From positions 3,055,001 through 3,119,000 of the forward strand of contig NZ_OZ007001.1 in the NCBI RefSeq assembly GCF_963931295.1: a DNA stretch of 64,000 nucleotides. Direction: 5' to 3'. The translations under genes were made by a program, and so were the position numbers. Below the pieces are notes generated by a model that saw only the letters and a program-made list of their open reading frames with translations, did no database searches and was not told the DNA's origin. This DNA comes from an uncultured Mailhella sp. (lineage in GTDB: Bacteria > Desulfobacterota > Desulfovibrionia > Desulfovibrionales > Desulfovibrionaceae). Shown here piece by piece: positions 32,026 to 40,631 of this stretch. Within the stretch, counting starts at the first letter, position 1. The number at the start of each line of letters is the position of its first letter.

Positions 32026-32667
32026 TCAGACGCGCGCAAGCGCGAGGCGGCGACCCAGCTCGAAGGCTCTGCGGCAGTCTTCGGGGAAGACTTCCTCGTG
32101 ATACTTCTTCTTTTCGGCGGGATCGTAGCGATCGGCCTCGTAAAGGCTGTAGTCCTTGAACTGCCAGGCGTTGGCGCTGCAGCATATCTCCGTCTGCACG
32201 CCCAGCATTTCGCTCATGCGGGCATGGATGACGGCAAAGGGCGCGAGCACCTTTTCCGTCTGATCGGCGGTCACGCCGAAGGTGTAGATGAAGGCCGTGG
32301 GAATTCTGCGGGGAAAGACCCAGCGGTTTTCCTTGTTGTAGAGCATGTGGCAGAAAAGAAAGCGCTGTTCAAGCGCGAGCATTTCGGGCGTGACGTTGCT
32401 GTAATAGACGGGAGAGCCGAAAATAATGGCGTCGGCCTGTTCCATCATTTCAAGGACGGGGGAAAGTTCGTCCTGCATGGCGCAGTGCCCGTGTCGGCCT
32501 TTCTTGAGCTTGCAGGAAAAGCAGCTCATGCAGCCCCGGTACGACAGAGAGTAGAGCTGAATGAGTTTGGTTTCCGCGCCGACGGAGGCGGCTCCCTCCA
32601 GGGCGGAGTTCAGCATGGTTGCCGTATTTCCCTTGATCCTCGGACTGCCGTTGAGCGCAAGTATCAT
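32026..32667 (-). CDS. NADPH-dependent FMN reductase / iron-sulfur flavoprotein-like
   Basis: 213 residues from ATG 32667 with GGGAGAAA upstream. LALNGSPRIKGNTATMLNSALEGA is the FMN phosphate loop of the flavodoxin-like reductases; YRGCMSCFSCKLKKGRHGHC has the compact cysteine motif of the iron-sulfur flavoprotein/multimeric flavodoxin group; IIFGSPVYYSNVTPEM contacts the flavin ring. Likely an electron carrier or quinone/flavin reductase in the cytoplasm. The pattern of three or four Cys fits a 4Fe-4S cluster but the last ligand spacing is not certain. No operon partner. Confidence 0.82.
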   Translation of the reverse strand: MILALNGSPRIKGNTATMLNSALEGAASVGAETKLIQLYSLSYRGCMSCFSCKLKKGRHGHCAMQDELSPVLEMMEQADAIIFGSPVYYSNVTPEMLALEQRFLFCHMLYNKENRWVFPRRIPTAFIYTFGVTADQTEKVLAPFAVIHARMSEMLGVQTEICCSANAWQFKDYSLYEADRYDPAEKKKYHEEVFPEDCRRAFELGRRLALARV

Positions 32668-32822
32668 GATGTTTCTCCCCCGTGCGATGGCGTGTTTGGA
32701 GCGGTGCGGCATGCATAACCATATTCGCGTTAGAATAGGCTGTAAGCGTTTCTCTTGCAAGCCGAAAATGACGGAGCTTCTTCCGTCTTGCCTGCACTTC
32801 GGGCTTTCGCTATGCTGGAGAC

Positions 32823-33509
32823 ATGGAACCCATAGCTCACATACACACGGATTTGCCGACGAAGTTCGGCGTGCCGCGGCAGTGCGGTCTCGTGGAGGCG
32901 CTGAAGGGGCGCATCGTGTTCACGCCGAAATTTCGGGAGCCGGAAGCGCTGCGCGGTCTGGAAGATTTTACGCACATCTGGCTCATCTGGCAGTTTTCGC
33001 GCGCCGTTCGGGATGAATGGTCGCCCACGGTGCGTCCTCCCCGTCTGGGCGGCAACATCCGCATGGGCGTGTTTGCCACGCGCTCGCCGTTTCGTCCCAA
33101 CTTTCTGGGCCTGTCCTGCGTGCGGCTGGAAAAGGTGGAGCTCTCCGGCAGCGAAGGACCGGAACTTTTCGTCTCCGGCGTGGATCTCATGGACGGCACG
33201 CCCATTTTCGACATCAAACCCTACGTCCCGTACTCCGATTCCCACCCGGAGGCGCGGGGAGGCTTTACGACGCGTCTTGCCGACCGCACGCTGCGCGTGG
33301 ACTTTCCCGAAGCCTGCCGCAGACCGTTCACAGGCGAACAGCAGGAGGCCATTGCGGGCATTCTGGCGCGGGATCCCCGGCCGCATTACCACACTGATCC
33401 CGAAAGAGTGTACGGCATGCCCTTTGCCGGATACGACGTCCGCTTCCGCGTGCGCGACGGCGTGGCCGAGGTGCGGGAGGTGGTGAAGCTGGCATTGCAG
33501 GAGAAATAG
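32823..33509 (+). CDS. trmO: tRNA (N6-threonylcarbamoyladenosine37-N6)-methyltransferase TrmO
   Basis: 228 residues. EPIAHIHTDLPTKFGVPRQ, LEDFTHIWLIWQFS, FATRSPFRPNFLGLSCVRL, GVDLMDGTPIFDIKPYVPYSDS and the C-terminal DPRPHYHTDPERVYGMPFAGYDVRF are near-identical to the YaeB/TrmO (UPF0066) family. It adds the N6-methyl of m6t6A37 in tRNA-Thr using SAM. GGAG lies very close to the ATG. It stands alone. Confidence 0.94.
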   Translation: MEPIAHIHTDLPTKFGVPRQCGLVEALKGRIVFTPKFREPEALRGLEDFTHIWLIWQFSRAVRDEWSPTVRPPRLGGNIRMGVFATRSPFRPNFLGLSCVRLEKVELSGSEGPELFVSGVDLMDGTPIFDIKPYVPYSDSHPEARGGFTTRLADRTLRVDFPEACRRPFTGEQQEAIAGILARDPRPHYHTDPERVYGMPFAGYDVRFRVRDGVAEVREVVKLALQEK

Positions 33510-34161
33510 CAGGACCGAGCTGTCTGCTGACATCTGCGTCTTCGCCGGGCGCCGGGCCGTGCCTGAGGCCGATTGCGTCCGTCCGGCGCGGCATGCAGAG
33601 CCTGAGCTGTGCCCGTTTCCTTCGGAACCTTTGGACGACGCCGGAGGAGGTCGCTTTCACGAGATCGTCGGCGTCGGAGGCTCTCGAATTCGCCGGTTCG
33701 GGTTTCGTGCGGAAGAGCTGGACTGTTGCGGGAGCGATGAGACACGCGACTCCTTCGTAGTTCGGCGCAGAGCCTGTTTTCAGAAGACATCTGCAACGCC
33801 GGGGCAGCTTGCCGCATTGAGAGCGTCGGGCGTTTTTTCCTCTGCTTGAGATGGGGAACGCGGAACAGTTCATGTGTTACGTCGTCTCGGTTCCGGCCTT
33901 TGACGAATCCTGATATGTGCCTACTTATAAAAAGGCGAAGGGACGCCGTGAACGGTCTTTTTTTCGATGCCGGTCCGATGGGCGGAAAGAATGTGAAAAA
34001 CTGTGATCGTCGTCATCTTCGCAGAAGGAAAGTTTTCTGATAGAAAAGGGCTGTGCAGGAACGCCCTGCCGACGGGCGTGGGCTTCCGGCACGGAAAACG
34101 GAATTTTTTGATATACTATTTTCTCCGCATGTCGACATGACACGCAGAGAAGGCAGGCATC
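33510..34161. other. Intergenic, no supported gene
   Basis: About 650 bases before lapB. Short frames on both strands have neither ribosome sites nor family patterns. TTGATATACTATTTT at about 34108-34122 is a possible -10 region for the lap operon. Confidence 0.45.
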
Positions 34162-36453
34162 ATGAGCGAGTCTCAGACAACAGTTTCTTCTTCGTCTTCT
34201 GCGGCCATAGCTCCGCTTTCCCCTTCGGAAGTGGACTTCATGCCTGCGCTCCTGAGAAGTTTTTCCATTCTCATCCGGCTCAAGGGCAAGCATGTTTCCC
34301 CGCAGTTTCTCCTTGCCGGACTCTCCGGTTCCGAAAAAATCAGCGTCGGAGCCTGTCTGCGGGCGGCGGAGCGGGCCGGGCTCAAGGGCAAGGTCATGTA
34401 CCGGCCTTCGCTCGACAACATTTCGCCGCTGACCATGCCGTGTGTTCTCCTTTTAAAGGATAACGCCTCGTGCGTGCTGACGTCGCTCGACGCGGACAAG
34501 GCGGAAGTGATTCTTCCCGAACTCGGAGACGGCGTTCAGACCGTGCCCCGCAAGGAACTGGAAAGTCAGTATTCCGGCTATGTGGTGTTCGGCGCTCTGG
34601 AAACCCGGGTCGATGCCCGGACGGAACCCGTCAGGCTCGGCAGAAGCAGACACTGGTTCTGGGACGTGCTGCGCTTTTACATGCCCATTTACCGTCATGT
34701 GGCGCTGGCGAGCGTCGTGGTGAACATCATAGCCGTGGCCAGTTCTCTGTTCGTCATGAACGTGTACGACAGAGTCATTCCCAACAACGCCTATGAAACG
34801 CTGTGGGTGCTGGCGGCCGGCGTCACGCTGGCGTATCTGTTTGATTTCATACTGCGCAGTCTTCGCAGTCACTTTGTGGATCTGGCCGGACGCAACGCCG
34901 ACGTGGTGCTTTCGAGCAGGCTCATCGACAAGGTGCTTTCCATGCGCATGGACGCCAAGCCGGAATCCACGGGCGCGCTCGTCAACAATCTGCGGGAATT
35001 TGAATCGCTGCGCGAGTTCTTCAGCTCCACCACGCTTCTTGCCTGCATCGACATTCCGTTTCTGCTGCTGTTTTTTGCGCTGCTGGCCTTCATCGGCGGC
35101 CCCCTTGTGCTGCTGCCGCTCATGGCCGTGCCCGTGCTTCTCGGCGTGGGCGTGTATCTTCAGATGGCGGCCCGCAGGAGCGCCGAAAAAAGCTACCGCC
35201 ACAACATGCAGAAAAACGCGCTGCTGGTGGAGATGGTGAACGGACTGGAAACGGTGAAGGGCTGCATGGCCGAGAGCCGCATGCAGCGTCTGTGGGAAGC
35301 GGTGGCCGGCATTTCCGCGCAGTCTTCCAACGAAGCGCGCAAGTACAGCACCCGCGCCGTCACCTTTGCCACCTTCACCACGCAGCTCGTCACCGTGGGC
35401 ATGGTCATATGGGGCGTGTACCGCATTGGCGCCGGCGAAATGAGCATGGGCGGACTTATCGGCTGCAACATTCTGGTGGGCCGCATCATGGCGCCGCTTC
35501 TGCAGCTCGCGTCGCTGCTTACGCGGCTCCAGAATTCGCGCGTCTCGCTCAAGGCGCTGGACGCGCTCATGCAGCTGCCTTCGGAAAATCAGGATCAGGC
35601 CGCCTGCATGGACTTCGGCGAGCTGTCCAGCGAATTCGTCATGGACAACGTGAGCTTCTCCTATCCCGGTTCCCAGACGCCGGCGCTCGATCACGTGTCG
35701 CTGCGCATCCGGCCGGGAGAAAAGGTGGGCATCATCGGGAAAATGGGCTCCGGCAAGAGTTCGCTGGGCAAGCTGCTCATCGGCCTGTATCGTCCGTCGG
35801 AGGGCTCCGTGTCCTTCGGCGGGGTGGACATCAGCCAGCTTGCCACGGCCGATCTTCGCAGCCGCGTGGGATTCCTGCCGCAGGAAGTCATTCTTTTCTA
35901 CGGAACGGTTCGCGACAACATCGCGCTCGGCGATCCCACCATCAACGATCATCTCGTCATCCGAGCTTCCGCCATTTCCGGCGTGGCCGACTTCGTGCGG
36001 AAGCATCCTGCCGGATACGGCGCGCAGGTGGGCGAACAGGGCCGCAATCTTTCCGGCGGTCAGCGTCAGGCCGTGGGGCTGGCCCGCGCGCTGGTGAGGG
36101 ATCCCGACGTGCTCATTCTCGACGAGCCCACCAGCAACATGGACGTGGATTCCGAAAGAATCGTGCAGCAGCGTCTGGGCCCCGCGGCCAGAAACAAGAC
36201 GCTTATTCTCATTACGCACAGGCTCAGCATGCTGCGCATCGTGGACCGGCTCATCGTCATGGACGGCGGCAGAATCATCATGGACGGCCCGCGGGACGTG
36301 GTGCTGCGCAAGCTGCAGGAAAAGCAGGGCAGAAAAGCGCCGACTCAGGAAGCCGCCGGGAAACGCGCGGGAAACGTCGCCGCGGCAACGAAGGAACATG
36401 TGCAAAAACGCGAGCCCCGGCCGACGGAAGCCGGAAGCGCGCAGCTTTCTTAG
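34162..36453 (+). CDS. lapB: Type I secretion ABC transporter, LapB type
   Basis: 763 residues. An N-terminal C39-like domain (about 25-150) has no catalytic Cys, so it binds rather than cuts the cargo. Membrane domain about 165-460. ATPase with Walker A GKMGSGKS (526-533), LSGGQRQ (about 630-636), ILDEPTSNMD (about 650) and the H-loop THRLS. The sequence VMNVYDRVIPNNAYETLWVLA is typical of LapB/RTX exporters. It should export a large adhesin with LapC and LapE. The C-terminal 50 residues are a variable Lys/Ala-rich tail. lapC starts 21 bases after the stop. Confidence 0.92.
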   Translation: MSESQTTVSSSSSAAIAPLSPSEVDFMPALLRSFSILIRLKGKHVSPQFLLAGLSGSEKISVGACLRAAERAGLKGKVMYRPSLDNISPLTMPCVLLLKDNASCVLTSLDADKAEVILPELGDGVQTVPRKELESQYSGYVVFGALETRVDARTEPVRLGRSRHWFWDVLRFYMPIYRHVALASVVVNIIAVASSLFVMNVYDRVIPNNAYETLWVLAAGVTLAYLFDFILRSLRSHFVDLAGRNADVVLSSRLIDKVLSMRMDAKPESTGALVNNLREFESLREFFSSTTLLACIDIPFLLLFFALLAFIGGPLVLLPLMAVPVLLGVGVYLQMAARRSAEKSYRHNMQKNALLVEMVNGLETVKGCMAESRMQRLWEAVAGISAQSSNEARKYSTRAVTFATFTTQLVTVGMVIWGVYRIGAGEMSMGGLIGCNILVGRIMAPLLQLASLLTRLQNSRVSLKALDALMQLPSENQDQAACMDFGELSSEFVMDNVSFSYPGSQTPALDHVSLRIRPGEKVGIIGKMGSGKSSLGKLLIGLYRPSEGSVSFGGVDISQLATADLRSRVGFLPQEVILFYGTVRDNIALGDPTINDHLVIRASAISGVADFVRKHPAGYGAQVGEQGRNLSGGQRQAVGLARALVRDPDVLILDEPTSNMDVDSERIVQQRLGPAARNKTLILITHRLSMLRIVDRLIVMDGGRIIMDGPRDVVLRKLQEKQGRKAPTQEAAGKRAGNVAAATKEHVQKREPRPTEAGSAQLS

Positions 36454-36474
36454 CAAAGCGGGATCTGTAATATT

Positions 36475-37992
36475 ATGGATACGGACGAGAAAAAGAACGG
36501 AGTCGGACCGGAAGCCGGGCAGATGCCCGAGACTTTCGGCGGCGCTTCGACAACAAAGCCTGCCGGACAAGACCCGGCCGCGCCCAGGCCGGCGCAGAGT
36601 CTGTTCGAGCCTGCCGCCCTTTCCGGCAGACTGCTGCCCGAAGATCTGCCCTATGCGGCGGAAGTGGAGGCGGCTCTGGCCAGACGTCCGGCGCGGGGTG
36701 CGATCTGGCTTTCCGTGGCGGTGTTTGCCTTCTTTGTTCTGTTCATCGTCTGGGCCGGCTTCGCCACGCTGGACGAAGTGACTCACGCCGAGGGACAGGT
36801 GATTCCTTCTTCGCGCACACAGATCATTCAGAACCTCGAAGGCGGCATTTTGAGCAGCGTTGAGGTGCATGAAGGGCAGATCGTGGAGAAGAACGACGTT
36901 CTTGCCAGAATCAACAACGAAATGGCCGAGAGCAATTTGCGCGACATGCTGTACAAGGCCATGGAAAATCTCATTGCCATCCGTCGGCTGCGGGCGTCCG
37001 TTTCCGGCGGAGAACTGACGTGGCCGGAAGATCTGCGGGCATGGCTTGAGCGGGGCACGGGGTATAAGCTTACCGAAGATCAGCTCGAGCAGGGAAGAAA
37101 TCTCACGCAGGTGCAGGAGGAAACCTTTGCCGTGCAGGAGCGTCAGCGCAAGTCCGAGCTGGACGTGCTGAAGGCGCAGTCCGCGCAGCGCACGCAGGAA
37201 GTGAAGGAGCAGCTGGCCCGCAAGGATCAGCTTACCCGCAGCCTGTCGCTCATACGTCAGCAGTTGAACATGGCGTCTTCCCTGCTGCAGAAGCGCAGCT
37301 ATTCCAGAGCGCAGTATCTGGAACTTCAGGAGCGCGCCGTGCAGACGCAGGGTGAGATCAACACGCTGGAAGTGTCCATTCCCCGTGCAGAAGCGGCTGC
37401 AAGCGAGGCGGAGCACCGCATGGCGCTGCGCAAGGCCGAGCTGGACGCCGCCCTCATGGAGGAGATCAACAAGCGCAGTCTGGAGCTGGCGTCGCTGCGC
37501 GAAAGTCTTTCCGCCGGCAGCGACAGGGTGACCAGAACTGAGCTGCGCTCTCCGGTGCGCGGCACGGTGAAGAAAATATACATCAACACGCTCGGCGGCG
37601 TGGTCAAGCCCGGGGAGCCCATCATGGAAATCGTGCCTCTGGACGACACCCTTCTTGTGGAAGCCAAGGTGCGCCCGGCGGACGTGGCGTTTCTGCACCC
37701 CGGACAGAAGGCCATGGTCAAGGTTTCGGCCTATGACTTTTCCATCTACGGCGGACTGGACGGCGTGCTTGAGCAGATAAGTGCCGACACCATTGAAGAC
37801 AAGCGCGGGGAGTTCTATTATCAGGTCAAGGTGCGTACTCCCAAAACCGCTATTATCTATCACGGAGAGTCTCTGCCCATTATGCCGGGCATGATGACGA
37901 CGGTGGATATCATGACGGGCAAGAAGACGGTTCTGGACTATCTTCTCAAGCCGATTCTCAAAGCAAAGCAGAACGCGCTCAGGGAGAAATAG
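36475..37992 (+). CDS. lapC: Type I secretion membrane fusion protein, LapC type
   Basis: 505 residues. Cytoplasmic Pro-rich start, one membrane helix (about 76-95), then EGQVIPSSRTQIIQNLEGGILSSVEVHEGQIVEKNDVL (the HlyD biotinyl-lipoyl half), long coiled-coil helices (about 190-380) rich in Gln/Glu/Leu, and LRSPVRGTVKKIYINTLGGVVKPGEPIMEIVPLDDTLLVEAKVRPADV closing the barrel. HlyD family periplasmic adaptor linking LapB to the outer-membrane channel. Same operon as lapB; lapE follows after 430 AT-rich bases. Confidence 0.92.
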   Translation: MDTDEKKNGVGPEAGQMPETFGGASTTKPAGQDPAAPRPAQSLFEPAALSGRLLPEDLPYAAEVEAALARRPARGAIWLSVAVFAFFVLFIVWAGFATLDEVTHAEGQVIPSSRTQIIQNLEGGILSSVEVHEGQIVEKNDVLARINNEMAESNLRDMLYKAMENLIAIRRLRASVSGGELTWPEDLRAWLERGTGYKLTEDQLEQGRNLTQVQEETFAVQERQRKSELDVLKAQSAQRTQEVKEQLARKDQLTRSLSLIRQQLNMASSLLQKRSYSRAQYLELQERAVQTQGEINTLEVSIPRAEAAASEAEHRMALRKAELDAALMEEINKRSLELASLRESLSAGSDRVTRTELRSPVRGTVKKIYINTLGGVVKPGEPIMEIVPLDDTLLVEAKVRPADVAFLHPGQKAMVKVSAYDFSIYGGLDGVLEQISADTIEDKRGEFYYQVKVRTPKTAIIYHGESLPIMPGMMTTVDIMTGKKTVLDYLLKPILKAKQNALREK

Positions 37993-38426
37993 CAGATAAG
38001 ATTGACGAATATTTTTATGTTGCTCAACATGTCATTTTTTTTACTGATATACTCCTGTTTGTTTTAGTGATGACGTTTTATTTGAAGATGACCTTTGCTT
38101 ATATGCTGTGATATATATTTTTATGAAAATTATATTATAATTGTGATGATGAATGTGCGTTATATGATGCAAGGCATGAGTTGAAACTAATTCGAGATGT
38201 TGCAGTATGGAACATTGTTCTTGACTCATGATAAATATTATTTATGATTTAATTAGCCTGAAAAATAGCTGATGATTGTTTTTTGGGAAAAGGCAGTGTG
38301 TGACATTGTTGTGGTTTTTGGAAACATAACCACTTTTGTTAATGGAGTTTTTATGATTTTCTCCAGAAAATGTAAAAGTTCCGATACGTGGACGCTGAGC
38401 AAGCGTTTTTTCATTGGGAGGCAGGC
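37993..38426. other. AT-rich spacer between lapC and lapE
   Basis: About 430 bases of strongly AT-rich sequence inside an otherwise GC-rich cluster, with no supported gene. It likely holds a separate promoter for lapE-lapG-sensor and may be a nucleoid-protein silencing target. Confidence 0.5.
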
Positions 38427-39800
38427 ATGAGGACATCGTTTTCTTTTCTGTTTGTTTCCGGCTGTCTCGGTCTTCTGCTCTTTCTGCCTTCGGCGCATGC
38501 CGCAGAACGGGACGGAGCGATTCCCCTCAAGGAATCCATCGAAGCGATGCTGAGAAACAATAATTCGCTCAAGGCTATTCAGGAAAATCGGTCCGCCGCA
38601 GGCTATGAGATAGACCGCGCCAAGGCCGGTTATGGGCCGAGAGTGGATCTGACGGCCCGGGGCGGATTCGGCAAGCTGACCGACAGCACGACCCGTTCGT
38701 ACAATTACGACGAGGCGGCTCCCTATTCGTCGGCGTCGCTGCTCGTGACGCAGCCTTTGTGGGACGGCTGGCTGACGCGCGGCCGCGTGCGGGAGGCCGA
38801 GGCGACCTATCGTTCTCTGGATCATCGCGTGATGGACAACGCCAACTCGCTGGCGCTCGACGCCATCATCGCCCATGTGGACGTGCTTCGTCGTCAGCAG
38901 ATTTACCAGCTTGCGCAGGACAACGTGTCCCGGCACGAGGAAATTCTCGAAAAGGCCCGCGAACGCGAGGCGCAGGGCGTGGACACCATGGCCGACGTTT
39001 CTCAGGCGCAGAGCCGCCTGTCGCGCGCCCGTTCCACGCTGACCGAGGCCCGCGCCTCGCTGCGCATCGGGGAAGATACCTACACTCGTCTGACGCGGCT
39101 TTCGGCCATGTCTCTCGGGCCGGTGAACCTGCCTTCCAAAATGTTTTCGGGGCCTGAAGAGGTGCTGAAGGCGGCGCAGAAGGGCAATCCGAAGGTCGCC
39201 GCCTACATGGAAGACGTGAAGGCAGCCAGTGCCGTTCGGGAACAGGCGCGTTCCGCCTACAGCCCGTCGCTCAGCATTGAGGCCGGACCTTCCTATTCCG
39301 ACAGAGACGGCAAGAGCGAACTCTGGACGGCCGAAGTCGGCGTTGCCGCCGTGGTGCGCTGGAATCTGTTCAACAGCGGCGCCGACGTGGCGGAAAGCAA
39401 GGCGGCCGCGGCCCGCATTCGTCAGAGCCGCCGGGTGCTCTACGACTATATGGACGATCTTGAGCTCAACGTGCGGGAAAGCTGGACGGAATATCTTTCT
39501 GCGCAGAAGCAGCTTCAGTTCTACCGCGAGGCCATCGAGTACAACAAGACTACCCGCGACGCCTATGAAGAACAGTTCGTCATGGGCGAGCGCAGTCTGC
39601 TCGACGTGCTGGACGCTGAAAACGAACTGTTCAACTCGTCCACGCAGGCGGCTACGGCGCTCGGCAACACGCTGATTGCCGCATACCGCATGAAGGCCCT
39701 TGCCGGGGATCTTCTGCCCGGATTCAACATCAGCACGGAAATGCTCAAGGTGACCCCGCACGATCATGAACCGCTCGATCACCTGATGCTGCCGAAGTAG
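38427..39800 (+). CDS. lapE: TolC-family outer-membrane channel, LapE type
   Basis: 457 residues from ATG 38427 (GGGAGG nine bases upstream). Signal peptide ending SAHAAE. AVAL-type TolC repeats: SIEAMLRNNNSLKAIQENRSAAGYEIDRAKAGYGPRVDL, then VSQAQSRLSRARSTLTEARASLRIGEDTY in the first half, and SAYSPSLSIEAG and FNSGADVAESKAAAARIRQS in the second. The outer-membrane exit duct of the type I system. lapG follows after 110 bases. Confidence 0.91.
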   Translation: MRTSFSFLFVSGCLGLLLFLPSAHAAERDGAIPLKESIEAMLRNNNSLKAIQENRSAAGYEIDRAKAGYGPRVDLTARGGFGKLTDSTTRSYNYDEAAPYSSASLLVTQPLWDGWLTRGRVREAEATYRSLDHRVMDNANSLALDAIIAHVDVLRRQQIYQLAQDNVSRHEEILEKAREREAQGVDTMADVSQAQSRLSRARSTLTEARASLRIGEDTYTRLTRLSAMSLGPVNLPSKMFSGPEEVLKAAQKGNPKVAAYMEDVKAASAVREQARSAYSPSLSIEAGPSYSDRDGKSELWTAEVGVAAVVRWNLFNSGADVAESKAAAARIRQSRRVLYDYMDDLELNVRESWTEYLSAQKQLQFYREAIEYNKTTRDAYEEQFVMGERSLLDVLDAENELFNSSTQAATALGNTLIAAYRMKALAGDLLPGFNISTEMLKVTPHDHEPLDHLMLPK

Positions 39801-39910
39801 CGCACAGGGCCGGGCCGGAGAGCTCCCGTTCTCCGGTCCGGCGTCGATGGTTTGAGGTTGCCGAAGTTTGTTTCTGCAGTAATGGATGAAGCCGGAGTTC
39901 TTGATAGTCC

Positions 39911-40570
39911 ATGGGTATGAGAGCCCATATTGCATGCGTCTGTCATGCGCTTGCCCAGGCGCCTTGCGCGGTCGTTCTGGCGCTTGCCGTCCTTCTGGTC
40001 GCGACGCCTGCCCAGGCCAGACCTCGCCTTTTCGGAACCGTCGAGTTCCAGATGGACTTGAAAAAGCAGCAGAACTGGCTTTCCGCCATGGAACGGAACA
40101 GGAAAAAGCCGATCTTTTTCGACGAGAAAAGATTTAATTCGTCCACGCTCTGGAAGGATCTGAAGAGCAGGGCGGCGGGCAGGCCTGTTCGGGAACAGCT
40201 CAACATCGTGAACCGGTTCTGGAACCTGTGGCCGTACCGCACCGACAAGGAAGTGTACGGCAAGGCGGATTACTGGGCGGCGCCGTATGAGTTCCTTGCC
40301 AGGTCCGGCGACTGCGAGGACTACTGCATAATCAAGTACTATACGCTGAAGGAACTGGGCGTTTCCGTGGAAAACATGCGCATTGTGGTGGTGCGGGAAA
40401 CCATACGCAACATCGGTCATGCGATTCTGGCCGTGTACGACGGAGATGATGTCTATATCCTGGACAACCTCTCCGAAGCCGTGCGTCCCATGGAGAGAGT
40501 GCGAAACTATGTGCCGCAGTTTTCCGTGAATGAAAAGCATCGCTGGGTTCATGTGAAGGCTCGTCGATAA
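39911..40570 (+). CDS. lapG: Periplasmic cysteine protease LapG
   Basis: 219 residues with a signal peptide (about 15-36). Bacterial transglutaminase-like cysteine proteinase: C135 in RSGDCEDYCIIKY, H170 in RNIGHAIL and D185 in YILDNLSE form the triad; D134 and E136 beside the Cys are the calcium ligands known in LapG. LapG cuts the N-terminal retention module of the LapA-type adhesin and frees cells from the surface unless held by LapD. Its gene sits directly before the c-di-GMP receptor-like sensor. The adhesin itself is not in this window. Confidence 0.93.
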   Translation: MGMRAHIACVCHALAQAPCAVVLALAVLLVATPAQARPRLFGTVEFQMDLKKQQNWLSAMERNRKKPIFFDEKRFNSSTLWKDLKSRAAGRPVREQLNIVNRFWNLWPYRTDKEVYGKADYWAAPYEFLARSGDCEDYCIIKYYTLKELGVSVENMRIVVVRETIRNIGHAILAVYDGDDVYILDNLSEAVRPMERVRNYVPQFSVNEKHRWVHVKARR

Positions 40571-40631
40571 GTGATTGTCGAGGTTCGACGGACTTTCCGT
40601 TATACGTCGTCCCCCCGAAGGATGGAGGAAT

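Noticed and set aside
34453..37863. A 1136-codon open frame on the minus strand
   Set aside because: It is exactly antisense to lapB and lapC, has no family pattern and is His/Arg/Gly-rich, the usual result of reading GC-rich codons backwards.
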